NCBI RefSeq assembly: GCF_964275005.1
Contig: NC_092694.1
Coordinates: 31,266,359 to 31,330,358 of the forward strand
Source: Diadema setosum
Taxonomy: Eukaryota > Echinodermata > Echinoidea > Diadematoida > Diadematidae
DNA length: 64,000 nucleotides
Reading direction: 5' to 3'
Shown: positions 1 to 12,498 of the stretch, piece by piece
How positions within the stretch are numbered: position 1 is the first letter of the stretch
Layout of the letters: each line of letters starts with the position of its first letter
The notes under the pieces: generated by a model
Told to the model about the DNA's origin: nothing
Databases searched by the model: none
What the model saw: the letters and a program-made list of their open reading frames with translations, nothing else
Translations under genes and position numbers: made by a program

Positions 1-2634
1 CAATGATTTCTTGTGATTTGTATCTAAGATGACAGACTAATATCTGATGATGTAATTCTAGTCAATAAGAAATTCAAGCATTTCTGTTAATGTTTGCAAA
101 TAACAAGCAAAATTTAAGACGAAGTAATTCTCACAATAGCTAAAAATGTGTATAATCCAGTATATAGTGCCAAGTGGAAATGAATAACGCCGTCTGATAA
201 TAGCTAAAGTGAGCAAATAAGATACTGTCATTAATAATTGGGGGGGGGGGGGTTATGTTCCCATGGATCTTTACTAATGTTATTTGCCATTGTTAGCTGT
301 AATTGTGTCTCATAATTATAGCAAACTAATTTTCTTTTTCTTTTCTCTTTATTTTTCAGGTACAGCTTGTATTCCTCTAAGTACAGACTGAATTATTTTG
401 GAGTGTCATTTTTCTTCTCCACTTTTTTTTTTTAATCATAACTTCTTTCTCCATTATGCCCTGCTTATTGAAGTAACATCCATTTTTTCAAATTTCTTGA
501 TGTTTCGAATTAATGTCATTTCAAATTAAGCGTGGCATTCTTTACATTTGAATGAGTAATCCACATTATTATGCTTTACTTTTGTTCTCGTTTTTGGTAC
601 GGTGGTAGTACCGTGGTCTGCACAACTCAACTCATGATTTAGCAGTTCTTAAAGGGGAAGGCTAGTAACTGATCAGTGGGAATCAGTGGAAATGCTGGGA
701 GATGATTGTTCCAATCCTTATTGGATTCATTCAAGAGTACATTATATATCTACTGTTGTGTGAAAATTATTTGCTTCAGAACAGTCTCATATTCAAGTAA
801 TGTGCAGATTAATGCTCCGTCACTGACCAGGGACGCTAACCTGGAAGCATTAAACTGCACAGTACTTGAATATGAGACCATTCTGAAGCAAATCATTTTC
901 ACACAACAATAGATATACAATGAACTCTTGAATGAATCCCATAAGGATTGGAACAATCATCTCCCAGCATTTCCACTGATTCCCACTGATCAGTTACTAG
1001 CCTTCCCCTTTAATAATGAGCATGTTGAATTTCGACTTCATGATGGCTTTACTTGACATACTGCAACCGGCTGTATTATTTGTTTCACAGGAAAACAATC
1101 ATTGTCACAAATGTTTCAGTGCGAAATGACAATGTTTTTAAAGCACTCATATATCATTGTTGCAGTAAAAGGTCAAAACATGAACACAATATACAACAAG
1201 AAGGGTGTAAACGCCATTAACAGCTACTTTGTTGGAGATACTGGATCTAATTTATTTCTTCTTCTTTTTTTTTTTACATTCTTCTGATGTATTTTTGCCA
1301 ATTTCTCATCCAACTCTTCCATTAGAGTACATTGTATTCAATTTCATATTGTTTGTTGTTGTTTTTTATCATCATTATCAATGTCATCAATGGTGATGGT
1401 GATGATGCTTATCGTTGTTATTATAGTCTGGTTGCCTGAGTTTGAGTAACAGGCATCATGATTCTTCCATGTTACTGTCTGCACTTAGCGTTGCAGCATT
1501 GCAATATTTTGCTGTGCAAGTGGTAGGTGCAGTAGTTTACTAGGGAAATCAATAGAAAGAAGACAAATGTCAGCCTATAAATGACACATAATGAAAGTGT
1601 TCCAAATGTTGTATTTGTATTTTTGAATTTACACAATACATCATATCCCTTCCATTTTTCCGTCAAGATATTGTATGTTTTGTTTCGTTTCATTTTCACT
1701 CACATAATTTGTGTTTTCTAACCCATGTGAACTACTTGTCGTATTTACTCACAAAATGTTTACTCCATGCAATGGCGTTATGTGGTTTTATACCTTACTT
1801 CTCCTAGACTTTCCATTTAAGATGTAAAAACAATAAATATTACTTGTACGTCCCTCTATTAATTTGATATCACTGTTGGAATGATATTGCGATTATAGTC
1901 ATCGGCATAAGCTTCCACCTTCATCTCCCTTTGGTTTTCTGTGATTAAAATCCATATTGTCATCTTTTTTCTTAAATTCATTTACATTGTAGTCATGAAT
2001 GGTGTTCCCTCATAATATATACCTAGATTTCTATAATATGATATGTGTATTTCTTCAGCTTGTAATGTAGTAATCACATCAAACATCAATGCATTGTGTT
2101 ATGTCTTTTCTCCCACATTGTTGAACGATTAAATTTCAAGAGCATGTATTGAAAAGAGGGTTGAAAATTATGTTCTTGTGTTAAAGGTAATGAGATAAAT
2201 GTAATCGATGGCCGACATGTAATAACTTTGCCGTTATTATTGTCATTATCAAAAAGTAGGCAAAATAGCTTCTTCTCATAATGACATAATATGTATTATA
2301 TATATTAAACGACTTTCTCAATATGCTCTATCATCACATTCGCGAACATCATCTGCAGCCAAACTTCGGATTAGCGAGCGAGCTCAGGTCACTGCGCATG
2401 CGTACAATACGTACACGTACAGTACACGAACACACCCCAACATTGACGAATAGAAACGCTCCCTGTCAATGACGTTGATTTGAGACGGCATTCTACTCAA
2501 AATTTCGAAGCAACACCAGACAAAGTTTAGGAAATGAGCAGAATTCTATTCAAAATCTATCAGAACCGTTCTGTACGACTAAATGTGCACAATCCTGCAT
2601 CTCCCTAAATGTATCGTTTCTCTTTTCAATTCAG
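1..2634. other. Non-coding stretch before the PAN exon (intron or intergenic)
   Basis: AT-rich sequence with a poly-G run (240-252), T runs and a TTAA-flanked palindromic element at 653-1009, annotated separately. The segment from about 2340 to 2470 is richer in CpG than its surroundings and could be promoter-like, but no motif settles this. I see no convincing exon here apart from a very short acceptor-to-stop possibility at 360-391, listed as rejected. Confidence 0.5.
653..1009. mobile_element. TTAA-flanked palindromic MITE (fold-back element)
   Basis: The two halves of this 357-base segment are inverted copies of each other over almost their whole length, leaving a spacer of roughly 40 bases. 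The outer ends read AGGGGAAGGCTAG and its complement, and the element is bordered on both sides by TTAA (649-652 and 1010-1013). A TTAA target duplication is typical of piggyBac and Kolobok superfamilies. No transposase is present, so it is non-autonomous. Similar ORFs appear on both strands here only because of the palindrome. Confidence 0.85.
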
Positions 2635-2927
2635 ATGACTACCGATCTGCTGATTCTCGATCGGCTCATTATGTCGCTCTCGGACTCGACAGGGCAATTC
2701 CCGCTACAAAGGATGGACTAATCGAAGTGCGCTACGTTGACGTGGTCGTAGGGTGTGCGAAGTACTGCATCCGGAACTCCCTGTGCGTCAGCTTCAATTT
2801 TGAAGATGCCGACGGTGTCGTTGAGAGAAAATGTGAACTCTTCGCGCGCTTATACAAGCGACATCATCTTGTTGAAAGGACGGGGACCAGTTACTTCATA
2901 GTAAAACCAGACATACAGACTGTTTAA
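2635..2927 (+). CDS. Terminal exon of a PAN/Apple-domain protein (partial gene)
   Basis: The exon follows a pyrimidine-rich acceptor (ttcaattcag) and starts in phase 1, the usual phase for extracellular modules. It encodes about 97 residues and ends at TAA (2925-2927). The pattern matches a PAN/Apple domain: a central VVVGCAKYCIRNSLCVSFNF core, a later Cys in KCELF, and a terminal aromatic strand near SYFIVKP. PAN domains bind proteins or carbohydrates outside the cell. The upstream exons, and so the full architecture, are not visible. An AATAAA lies 340 bases downstream. It belongs to a gene separate from the WxxW/LamG/Ig gene because it carries its own stop codon. Confidence 0.7.
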
Positions 2928-4059
2928 CTATAGGGAAGTTCAGATAATTATTACCGGTGCGAGAAGACACAGAGAGACTCAAAGAAAATAATATGGAGGT
3001 CATGGGGCTTTTACAGTTGCATGTTGGCCTCCGTTTATTTGTGATTAGAAATTTTCCAGTTATCCCCGTCAACGATATGAATTATAGCAGAGATGTAGGG
3101 GTAGCATTTCAAAGTGATATGGCAGCTCTAACTTGGCTTTCGTTAGCACGTTCTGAGTTCTGATTTCCTGTGCTAAACATGATAACAAATGCTACGAATA
3201 TTATTTTCCATAAGATTTTGATGTCCATATTCATTCATTTATGAATTTATTGTTTATGAACGCTACAAATAAAGAAATCATTTGAGAAACGTACATACAA
3301 ATTTATTCATCATTTCTCATGGCTAACTTCACACATGAAAATAGTCATAGTGACAGAATACAGAGATGTGCAAAGAAAGATAGTTTTGATAAACTATCGA
3401 TATACTTAGCTGGAACGAAACAAACTAACAAAGAATAGCACTGAATCTCAATGTTCTGTAGTAGGTTTTTACTCTACAAATAACACAGCAATTTATTGTG
3501 AAAGCTCTGGATGAAAACGCATGAATACAAGTTTAACAGTGCAATGCTATAAGGTTACTATTTATTGCTTTGTTCTTTGTAGATGTACATTTAAGGTATG
3601 ATGCAACTTTAAGTTGGCTATGCTGATGTGTCTTTTTTATTTCTGATTGCATGTTTCTCGCTGATAACATGTGGAAAAAATGTTGGACACTGTGTAATAT
3701 TTTTTGAAGCAAAAAGTATCTGATTGTTATACTGTTAGATATATTCGTGAATTTATTGATCAATGCCTAATTCAAAACATGAGTAATACATGAACTGAAT
3801 TAAAGATGAAAAAACTGGTTTTACACACCCGATACCATATTTTGTGACAGAGTAGTGACATTTTCGAATGTGTAATCCTTGTAGAATATACGGTGATACC
3901 GTACAATTGAGCGGAACAGAATATGACAATGTGCATATGTTTTAGATTGTGAACAGAAATGGCGTTTCCACAGGAATTGAATTGCTTAAAAAATTACATT
4001 AAGTTTCCAATTCGAGTGATCATATTAAACAGGGACATACAACTTTTGGGTTTTCCACC
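2928..4059. other. 3' UTR of the PAN gene followed by intergenic AT-rich sequence
   Basis: The first ~350 bases are probably untranslated exon. The remainder is AT-rich and I see no exon, RNA gene or clear repeat in it. Confidence 0.4.
3268..3273 (+). terminator. Candidate polyadenylation signal AATAAA of the PAN gene
   Basis: AATAAA lies 341 bases after the stop codon of the PAN exon, in AT-rich sequence suitable for a 3' UTR. No cleavage site can be proved from sequence alone. Confidence 0.45.
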
Positions 4060-4400
4060 CAGGAAAAATCGTTGCAGTTCGTTCCTCCGAAGGTTCGTTA
4101 TTCCGAGAGTTCGTTTATTCGAAAAAAAAAAAACCCCTCAAAACAGTTCGTTAATCCGAAGGTTTGTTAATCAGAAACGGAATAGGGTGTTTAATTCAAA
4201 TTGTTCGTCGGTAGGATCCTTCTTTTCATTTTCGGTTTTAAATCATATTTCATTACGAACCTTCGGAATAGCGACACAGATTTTTTGATTGTCGAACTCT
4301 ATTCCTTTTCGGATTAACGAACATCTAAATACGTGTATGGAACTTGTGTGTTTCGAAATAACGAACCTTATTTCACTTTCGTATTAACGAACATTCAGAA
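4060..4400. repeat. Repeat built from TTCGTTATTCCGAA-like units
   Basis: Many degenerate copies of a 12-15 base unit (TTCGTTATTCCGAA, TTCGTTAATCCGAA and their complements ATTAACGAAC) are spread through this segment, changing orientation toward the right side. The same unit builds repeats at 13075-13275 and 26446-26630, so this is a dispersed family in this genome. I cannot assign a superfamily. Confidence 0.65.
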
Positions 4401-4469
4401 TGATTAAGATCAAAAGATCAAGCATGAAATGGCATCAACCAATTCTCCTTTTCAGTACAGGGCGGAATG

Positions 4470-4905
4470 TTTTTTTTTTTTTTTTTTTTTTTTTGCGCAA
4501 CATATTGGAATACATAGGGTGGAACCACTATGCCCCACTTTTTTCGAACCCCCGGAATGGCACAAGAAAAAATAAATGTGGTTAAGTTCTTGCTAATTGC
4601 AAGATGTACCAGAGCGATATGTATTGTAGATATATTTTGTTGCCAGTCGATGAAACATTGAAGTTGGAGCGCGGGTAAGGCCTTTTTTTGAAGAAACCCG
4701 GATTGGAATCAGAACTTTGCGCTGGGGGGGGGGGGGGGGGGTTCTTTCTTTCTTTCTTTCGCTTAAACCCGGAAGTGGCAACCGAAGTTGCGCCGTTCGA
4801 AGGCTTTTTTTTTTTTTTTTTTTTTTTTTTTGCTTGTTAGCTGATGAAACTCGGAAGTGGCACTAAAAAATATAAGTCCCCCCCCCCCCACTTTTAAAAA
4901 CGTGG
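4470..4905. repeat. Homopolymer-rich low-complexity segment
   Basis: Runs of T (about 4471-4493 and 4805-4831), G (about 4725-4741), C (near 4879) and a short TTTC microsatellite (4743-4760) lie in sequence without a supported gene. Open frames over these runs are compositional artefacts. Confidence 0.7.
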
Positions 4906-5247
4906 CGCCGGCAGTGGAGTATACGACGTTTTCTTTACCCTGAATGTTTTTCAAGTCGAGAAAATCTGTCTATACTGTGTGTTTGTGTGGAATGTATGAG
5001 TACGTAATATATCTTTTTTTTTTATCGACCCTCAAATTTTGAACCTTCTTGAGTAAGTAGGATAGTAAGAAGCATGAATCACATGAATATTTATCAGTGA
5101 GATTAATGTGTTTCATGTGAATTAACATAAACACGCACACACAAACATATACACACATACAAGATCACACGTACATATAACATTAATTGTACATACGCAT
5201 ATTATATACATGCTTGAGTTCATGACTTTTGCGCGCGTATACTCTAT

Positions 5248-5813
5248 AGGGCTTTTTACACTTGTAAATTTTTGCTTAGCCCCGGACTATCGGTGGGGCT
5301 AAGGGGGGGCCTTAGCCCCACCGATAGTACGGGACTATCCTTAGCCCACTTTCTGTTTACACTCGTTTTTGCCAAAGTGGGCTAGCCCCACCGATAGTAC
5401 GGTACTATCTGGCCCTGCAAAATAGCAGGGGTTAGCACCGCAATTGCGGTGCTAGCACCGCAATTGCGGTGCCAAGCAAGTGAGTGTAAACAGAACGAAA
5501 AAATAATCCTGGGCTAAGCGACGGAGACGAAGTGCGACCCTCACTGACCAATCAGAAACGAGGTAATCAAGTGCTGCCGGTGCGTGCGTGTACGTGTACA
5601 GTACACAGCGTAATTATGAATATTCATGTGGTTTGGAAAGTCCGGGGCTAAGAAAGACGAGTGTAAAAAGGTCAGTTTTCTCCTTAGCCCCGGACAAGAG
5701 ATAGTACGGGACTAATTGGCGAGTGTAAAAAGCTGAAAAAATTGGTACGGGACTAACGATAGTCCTGGGTCAGAGAAAGTCCGGGGTTAAGAAACACAAG
5801 TGTAAAAAGCCCT
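5248..5813. mobile_element. Non-autonomous DNA transposon with 18-base inverted ends and internal motif repeats
   Basis: The left end AGGGCTTTTTACACTTGT is matched by the inverted right end ACAAGTGTAAAAAGCCCT. The trinucleotide TAT flanks both sides (5245-5247 and 5814-5816), a plausible 3-base target duplication. Inside are many copies, in both orientations, of GGGCTAAG and GATAGTACGGGACTA units, plus short CAATTGCGGTGC repeats. There is no coding capacity. A 3-base duplication occurs in Harbinger-, CACTA-, Zator- and Chapaev3-like elements, so the superfamily stays open. Confidence 0.75.
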
Positions 5814-6202
5814 TATGTAAACGGCTTTGGGAAACATGCGTACTAAGCCACGGCCTTTGCAATGCTATTTCTGTAGTTAAGAAATACATGACGTCTGTTC
5901 TAATGTGCACACTAATCTAAATGGAGGAAACAATTAGATGAAATCCACAATCGAAAAAGCTAGTAAAGGGCAACGGGATATACATAAAAGCGAAACTTGA
6001 GCTCATGATTCCCTCAAAATACTCTCGTTTAATCATTCTGGCGCACGCAAATCTGAGTTCTCATGTACAAGTTCTATGTCTTCTTTAACAATGTCACTGC
6101 AACGTGATGCCACAATAATCATCGATGAAGATGTCAATGCGCATGCCTCTTTTATCTCTGTCCATTATTCTGTCTAAACGTTTCCCAAAATCTTTAACCA
6201 GT

Positions 6203-6231
<29 letters not shown>
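6203..6231. repeat. (CT)n microsatellite
   Basis: A run of CT dinucleotides leads into an ACACA stretch. Simple repeat. Confidence 0.85.
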
Positions 6232-6235
<4 letters not shown>

Positions 6236-6594
6236 TAGTAAGATATATATATTATGACGTATTCAATTTCAATTCACTTAATTTCATTCTTCTTTTCCCA
6301 ACAAAACATAACACAAAATAAATCAGGAACTATATAAACAAACATTCGACTTAGCAAAATATAAATGATACAGATAAACATAAGAACGAGTACTGGACAA
6401 AATACAGTTATGCTTCAGTTGAGAAAAAAAAATTGAGAAGTCCACTAAAAAGCAAGCTAGTATATTGTGAACCACTCAAAAAGAAATCTGATGAAATATT
6501 AATTTACAAATACTTATCATAAATATAATTCAAAACAGGACGGAACAAAACAGGAGAAACACAACATCATTGCACAACTTGATAGAATATAGAT

Positions 6595-6670
6595 GGAAAG
6601 AATGGAAGGAAAGAAAAAAAAAGAGAATGCCTGGAAAGAATGGAAGGAAAGAAAAAAAAAGAGAATGCCT
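6595..6670. repeat. Two exact tandem copies of a 38-base unit
   Basis: The purine-rich unit at 6595-6632 is repeated base for base at 6633-6670. It looks like a recent replication-slippage duplication. Confidence 0.85.
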
Positions 6671-6799
6671 ACATGTTGAACGAGGGAAATGGAACAGGGA
6701 ATTGAGGATGTGCTTCAGAAATACTCACACACTCATAGGCCACAATATTCGTATAATTGTGCTTGTGTGTGTGTCTCTCTCTCTATGCGTGTGTATGTA

Positions 6800-7197
6800 T
6801 GTGTGAACTTGGCCGTTGCTTCTTGCAGAAACTCTATTTTTATAATTTTAGAAACCTCATGTGAAATATGAAAGAGCATGTAATTCCAAGAGTAATTTAA
6901 CATTTATTTGATGAAAATGGATTTTGAATCGGTTAAGGTATTCCCCTTCCCCCCCCCCCCCAAAAAAAAAGAAAAAAAAAACGATTCTTATAAAAGGTGG
7001 GACCCACCTTTATTTAAGATCTCTTTGTTTTACTTTGTTTTGGATATCTCAGCCGCGTCAAAATCGATTTTCATCAAATAAACTTTTAATTCCTCTTTAA
7101 AGTGGTACGCTCTGTAACACTTCATAAGTGGTTTCTTAGTATCTTGCAAAAATTACAACCTCAATCTTCATCGCCACTAATAATGTATACTATCCCT
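6800..7197. mobile_element. TTAA-type MITE, copy 1 (degenerate left end)
   Basis: The inverted arms share blocks such as TTTGATGAAAATGGATTTT on the left and its near-complement around 7060-7085 on the right, around a hairpin centre that includes CnAn and a palindromic GGTGGGACCCACC. The right end finishes ATACTATCCCT followed by TTAA, matching the ends of the copies at 28617-29013 and 21111-21512. The left border is eroded, so the start is approximate. Confidence 0.65.
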
Positions 7198-7201
7198 TTA
7201 A

Positions 7202-7525
7202 AGAGATAATACAGTTTAGATGGGGGGGGGGTCAGGTTTCCAACCTTTTTTGATGGTGATTATTTTAGATAGTGGAATCTATTATGGAAGAGCATATATC
7301 TAAAAAGAATTCGATGTTTGTTTGAAGAAAATTAGTTTTTCATATGGCTGAGATTTTTTTTTATATATATCTCGGCAATTCCAAACTCGAATTTCATCCA
7401 ATAAACTTTGAATTCCTCTCAGAATGCTTATTGTATGCTCTGGATCATTTCATAAAGAGGTTTCTAAGTATCTCACAAAAATTCACCTCAACCAATATGC
7501 CACGCTTTGATTATACTGAATTGAA
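7202..7525. mobile_element. TTAA-type MITE, copy 2, abutting copy 1
   Basis: It begins immediately after the TTAA that ends copy 1 with AGAGATAATACAGTTTAGATGG, matching the left terminus of the 28617 copy with substitutions. It carries the family's characteristic 'ATCTCGGCAATTCCAAACTC' and 'CATCCAATAAACTTTGAATTC' blocks. The right end is diverged and approximate. Two elements sharing one TTAA suggests insertion of one into the target site of the other. Confidence 0.55.
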
Positions 7526-8249
7526 TGAACGTAGCAACATATTGGTAGAGCACATTAGTGAAAGTTCAAGGAAAAGCGGACACTCTGCTTAAAAGTCATT
7601 AATTCTTCAAGTTTCAGTGCCGTCATTGCTAGATGAGAATACTCCTACATTTTGTAACGTCACATGCGTATAATGATAATAAGGAAAATATAAAGAAAAT
7701 TCAACATATTTTCACTTTTCTTGCATAATAGAGCACTAGCCTTGATGACTCGCCTGTTTCAGAAGGCATGGGAAATGATATTACCCTTAACGTGTCAGTG
7801 ACCTGGCAACAAGTCGAGGGAATGTGTACTTTTTCCACAAAGTTACATTTTGTGGAGTTACATTTTGTGGAGTTCTCCGTATATTCCCTCTGTGTATCTG
7901 TCTACACGTCATGTAACATCACAAGCTGTAGTAGTTTTCTCATCCAGCGATGGTGACACTGAGACTTCAAACTTCAACTTGAGCTCATAACTTTTGAACG
8001 GATTGTCCAATTTTCCTCAAACTTTCACTGAAGCGTACTACTAATATTACTGTATCCAATCAAACGCATATGATATTAAGGTGAATTTGTACTTTCAAGC
8101 AATGGCATGTAATATTGATATTGTAAAGCAATTAGGGAAAGTGCAGTGTCCAGACGTATCGACAATAACGATGATAGACATTATAGATGATCATTTGGAA
8201 GCACCATTAGGTCTCGTACTTTTAGTTCCACTATGGTGGCGCTTTTCTG

Positions 8250-8810
8250 GGTCCCAGGATATGAGATCCAGATTTATTTCATTGTCCTGTACTGAGCCTC
8301 TGAAAGGGCGGGAAAAATCAAGTGGTCCCTAAACATGCAGCTCTACACGTGATGAATGGAATCGATCAATATCGATACCTATTTGAATCAAAGAGACTGG
8401 AAATAAAATTACTTGTTGCCACGTTTCGCTAATTATTGATCTTGTATGTCAAATGGATGAATGAGAGGTCAGTCCAATGCTCCTCAGCGTCCTTTTAAAA
8501 AGAAAAGATCAACCGATCACGTTCCAGGATATGAGATCTATACTACTGTATTGTCCTGTATTGAATTTCTGAAAGGGTGGGAAAGTAAAATGGTCCTTAA
8601 ACATGCATCGCAACACGTGATGAATGAAATCGATTACACGTAGTGGTAGTAAAATTCCTTAAAAAGAAACGGTAAACCAATCACGTCCTAGGATATGAGA
8701 TCTAGATTGCTATTTTATCCTGTATTGAGTCTCTGAAAGGGCGGGGAAATAAAATGGTCCCTAAACATGCAGCTATAAACGTGATGAATGCAATCGATCA
8801 AAGCTCCTAA
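8250..8810 (+). repeat. Three diverged tandem copies of a ~120-base block
   Basis: Blocks starting near 8256, 8524 and 8690 share AGGATATGAGATC, then TGTCCTGTAYTGA, CTGAAAGGGYGGGRAA, TGGTCCYTAAACATGCA and CACGTGATGAATG. Spacing is 268 and 166 bases, so the units have unequal linkers. Frames are broken and I regard it as non-coding tandem repeat. Confidence 0.65.
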
Positions 8811-11800
8811 ACCTCTTTTTATAAAGAAACAAGAAAGAAATCACGCGGAGAAGGCAATTCGGAACGTGATCTAATTTCATATATACAAAAGGAAATTACC
8901 TAACAAATACTTCTTCCACACAGTTTTTGATGCAAAAAGAACTACAGTTCATTTAAAAGGTGTAACATCTGACAAACAAATTTCATTCAGAGAGAGCCGT
9001 TTCTTGGGGGAATAGTTACAGGCATTTCCTTACAGTCGGATTTTCAATCAAACACAAATCTGTATGATTGTGTAATATTTCATTCCATGCTGTTGTAGAG
9101 ACACAACAGTAATTTCTAGTACATGAATATCGCACGGATAAACAGTAATGGCATGGCGAACACTACGTCTAGGGGTAAGTTTTCACTCTAAATCGTTACC
9201 CGAGCCTTGAAATCCACGTTAACTATATCATTGCGTTTTTCTCTTCTCCATAGTTCATAGTCATCTACATTATAGTATGATTCAGCTAGCCTGTGTATAT
9301 TCATATTTACCATATCTCAATACATTTTGTCATCTCAATACCGAATGCGTTCCTGATTCCATTGCGGTCAGGGACTTGATTCTTTTTTCTATCACTATTG
9401 TTCTACGTTATTGATTGGATGGATGAGTTTTCTTTGGCCTGCACTATGTTCACTTTGATCTGTCTTCTTTGTCATTTACAGATAAAGGAAATTGAGAGGA
9501 TAGTTAAGAAACTATACCCGAATGACGTGCTGCTATATCGGTATATTTTTGAAGATGACTTCAGATTTTAAAATGAGACGCAAAAAGCGAAAGAAATGTT
9601 TAAAAATTCGGACATGAAATGAAGAAGACTTTAAAGTTTCACATCTTTAAAAATATCATCCCTAAACGCATGCACCCATGCAAATTTCTTGAATGACATT
9701 GAGTGAGGTGACCGAATGTTCGCCGCCTTCAATTAAAGGCATAATTTACCATTTGCAGATGACACAAAAACCCAGCATCAGTGCTTTAAAATACTTCTGA
9801 AATGTGAGTTAGGATAGAAAAAACTGTTGTGCAAATCCGTATAATCGATGTTAAGTATTGTTAAATACACATAATGTGAACACTAGTTATAATAAAAATC
9901 TTTCCAGACTAAACCGTCTGCAGTAATTGTTTATTGAGAAAAATACTGATATTTCCTTATATTTTAGGCTTTATTGCGAAAATTTTATGTGGTAGGACGT
10001 TTTGTGATGCAACAGACCTACACATAATGCATCAATAATGTGATATCTTGAAAATGTTTTAAATCACTGATCCGAAAGGGATCTTTAACGTGAATAAAAA
10101 CTAAACTAGTACTAGTAACAGTTTTCTTCATATTTGTGTGCATGTAGTATGTGTGTGAGTGTGAGTGTGTTTGTGTGTGTGTGAGTGTGTGTGTGCATAG
10201 ACTCAAACAGAGACAGAAAGAAATCATCAACAAATCATTGTTGTCTTGTACAGGTCCAACAGAGTGAGATTCTGTGTGTGATACTAGTAATCAATAAATC
10301 ATTTATACCCGATTTTTTTTTTATCATTTCTCATTGTTCAAACCGATGTGGGAGGTGTGAAGTGCAAACATTATCATTTCGATTTGAATATTCAATCATT
10401 CTTTTGAAACCATGCAAAGTATTTTTCGGCATGAAATATGTAAAATTTGAATATGTCGGACGTATGAAGTTTTGTCGACGTTCGCATCCTTCGCAAATCG
10501 TTTACCAGTGTTTACCATTCGTATTCTATATAGTCTGCAAAAGATCGACAAATGGGCAAGGGGGTTCGGAAGCGTCGTCAACTCTTTGTGGGTATCGTTT
10601 TTAGTTCTGCAGGAGTTCCAAAAACAGAAAGGACATTTCATGTGAATTTTTTATCCTTCTGAGGTGATTTGCTCGTGATTTGTTCTTGAAAATGTCTTTA
10701 AAGCCTCGTCATATGTGCCTGACGTGCGCTATCTTCGTGAAACCCCAAACAGATCCCGATATGGAGAAGTCTCGTGTATAACGTTCCGCGAAAGCAGAGA
10801 AGTTTTGTTTTTTATCATTAATTTCGACAGATCCGAAAACTATTCGTGTACTTTTTGAGACATTCTCACGAACATTTGGGGCATGTTTGGGGGCAAATCC
10901 GCAACAAATGACGTCTGACTAATATGAAGCGCATGGCCGAGGTGTGTTACTTCATAATGACTTCATTTCATTTTATTCAATTTGACTCCATTTCATTTAT
11001 TAGGTTTTCTACTAATTGAAATCATATCATACATCTGCACATCAAACAATACAGATATGTTTTTGTTTTTGTTTTGTTTTTGTTTTGTATGTGTTTTGTT
11101 TGTTTTTTGAAAACCCGTAAAGTGAATGAAATGTCACTTGGGAACGACCTATGGGGGGGGGGGGAAGGGGCTACAGGTAAGCAGATATTTGTAGCGGTAA
11201 GTCCTCAGAAAGGAAATCGGAACACACACACACAAAAAAAAAAACAACAACAACACAACACGCATGCATTCGTGCTCAACCAACGCACAACAGAGCTAAA
11301 TGAAAGAGAGAGTAAAGCCTCACATCCAACTGACCCGCTGTCAGCAACTTCCTAAAGTCACTTTCTCGCTCTACTCTTCTAGTATGGTTAATAGTCTCTG
11401 TGGGCTTGATCTTTAATGTATCGATTGATCTAGGCTTTTAACTTTTAGTTGTCTCGTCTCTTTCCTCCTATTTCTGTTTCTTCTTTCACCCTTTTTTCCC
11501 CTTCTTTTCTCATTTCCCGCACACTTGCAGTTTTAAGTTATTCATTTTTTTCCCTTTTCCCTGCGCCCACACAGTACAAGCACAGTCTTTTGAGTGGGTG
11601 CCTCCATTTTTTTTTCTTCACAGAATGTTTAAATATGTTCGTATGAAAAATGCCTCACTTTGTGATGACTACTGACATGTACATTCCTTGCTACCTATGC
11701 ATCCCTCCTTGAAATGCATGTCGAATTTATACTTTTGTACATTCTGTTGAAAGAAGTGAAAATAAAACCTTTGAATTGAAATTGAATTGAATTGTAAGAC

Positions 11801-12300
11801 CAGCTATAGTGTAACTCAGATGAGTTGTACAGCCATCTTCTCTGATGAAAAATATATAGAACAGTCAAACAAGCAAACAAAGAAACAAAAAGAGAAAAGA
11901 AGGTTTTATTTGACTTCAACCCAAGACCGCTGTCTATACTCTCCTTGGAAACATTCTGTCCGTGATTATTGGAAAATTTGCGTTGCTCCCAGTTTAGTCA
12001 CGTGATCTTCGTGTATGTGACTTGCCCTAGTTCAGCAATGTTACACACGGCATTGGCACATACGTCGCGAGAACGGCACACAAACTGCGCACAAGAATGG
12101 TTTTCGACTCCGTTGTCGGAACACATTCGGAGGAAATCTCCAAATGTCGGACTTCGCCATGTTTTGTTTGTCGACATTCGCATGCTTAGCAAATTATTCT
12201 CCGGCTCAGTGAAAAATTCCCTCATAAGGCTGTCACCGAAGACCGTATAGTGTATTGTATGTAATTTTCAAGAGTGTTAAGGTACAACGAGCGCCTCAGG
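8811..12300. other. Intergenic or 5' intronic stretch without a supported gene
   Basis: AT-rich sequence with a (TG)n microsatellite at about 10147-10200, a TTTTG-rich run near 11058-11110, a poly-G run at 11154-11164 and two related blocks with the pattern TTTTGTNGTCGACRTTCGCA (near 10470 and 12160) that look like remnants of one repeat. Around 11797-11905 is a degenerate copy of the SINE-like tail described at 15735. No exon chain could be built. Confidence 0.4.
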
Positions 12301-12327
12301 AGCTAAGTTCATACATGACGGTACAAA

Positions 12328-12351
12328 AAAAAAAAAAAAAAAAAAAAAAAA
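12328..12351. repeat. Poly-A run
   Basis: A homopolymer A run of about 24 bases, possibly the tail of an old retroposed insertion, though no element is recognisable beside it. Confidence 0.7.
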
Positions 12352-12498
12352 GGACAGCCCATACTCGATCGCGATCGTATCTGCATCCATCTGGGGTACG
12401 GTACCGCTAAACGCGTCGAGGTCTCCCGGCTAGGACGGTAACCATGGTAACGAAGACGAAATAGAGGAACCAAGCAAGCAATATCAGCGGCTGCTTAA

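Noticed and set aside
360-391. Acceptor tttatttttcag followed by a short phase-1 frame TACIPLSTD and stop.
   Set aside because: Only about 30 bases long with no domain or neighbour to support it. A good acceptor sequence alone is common in T-rich DNA.
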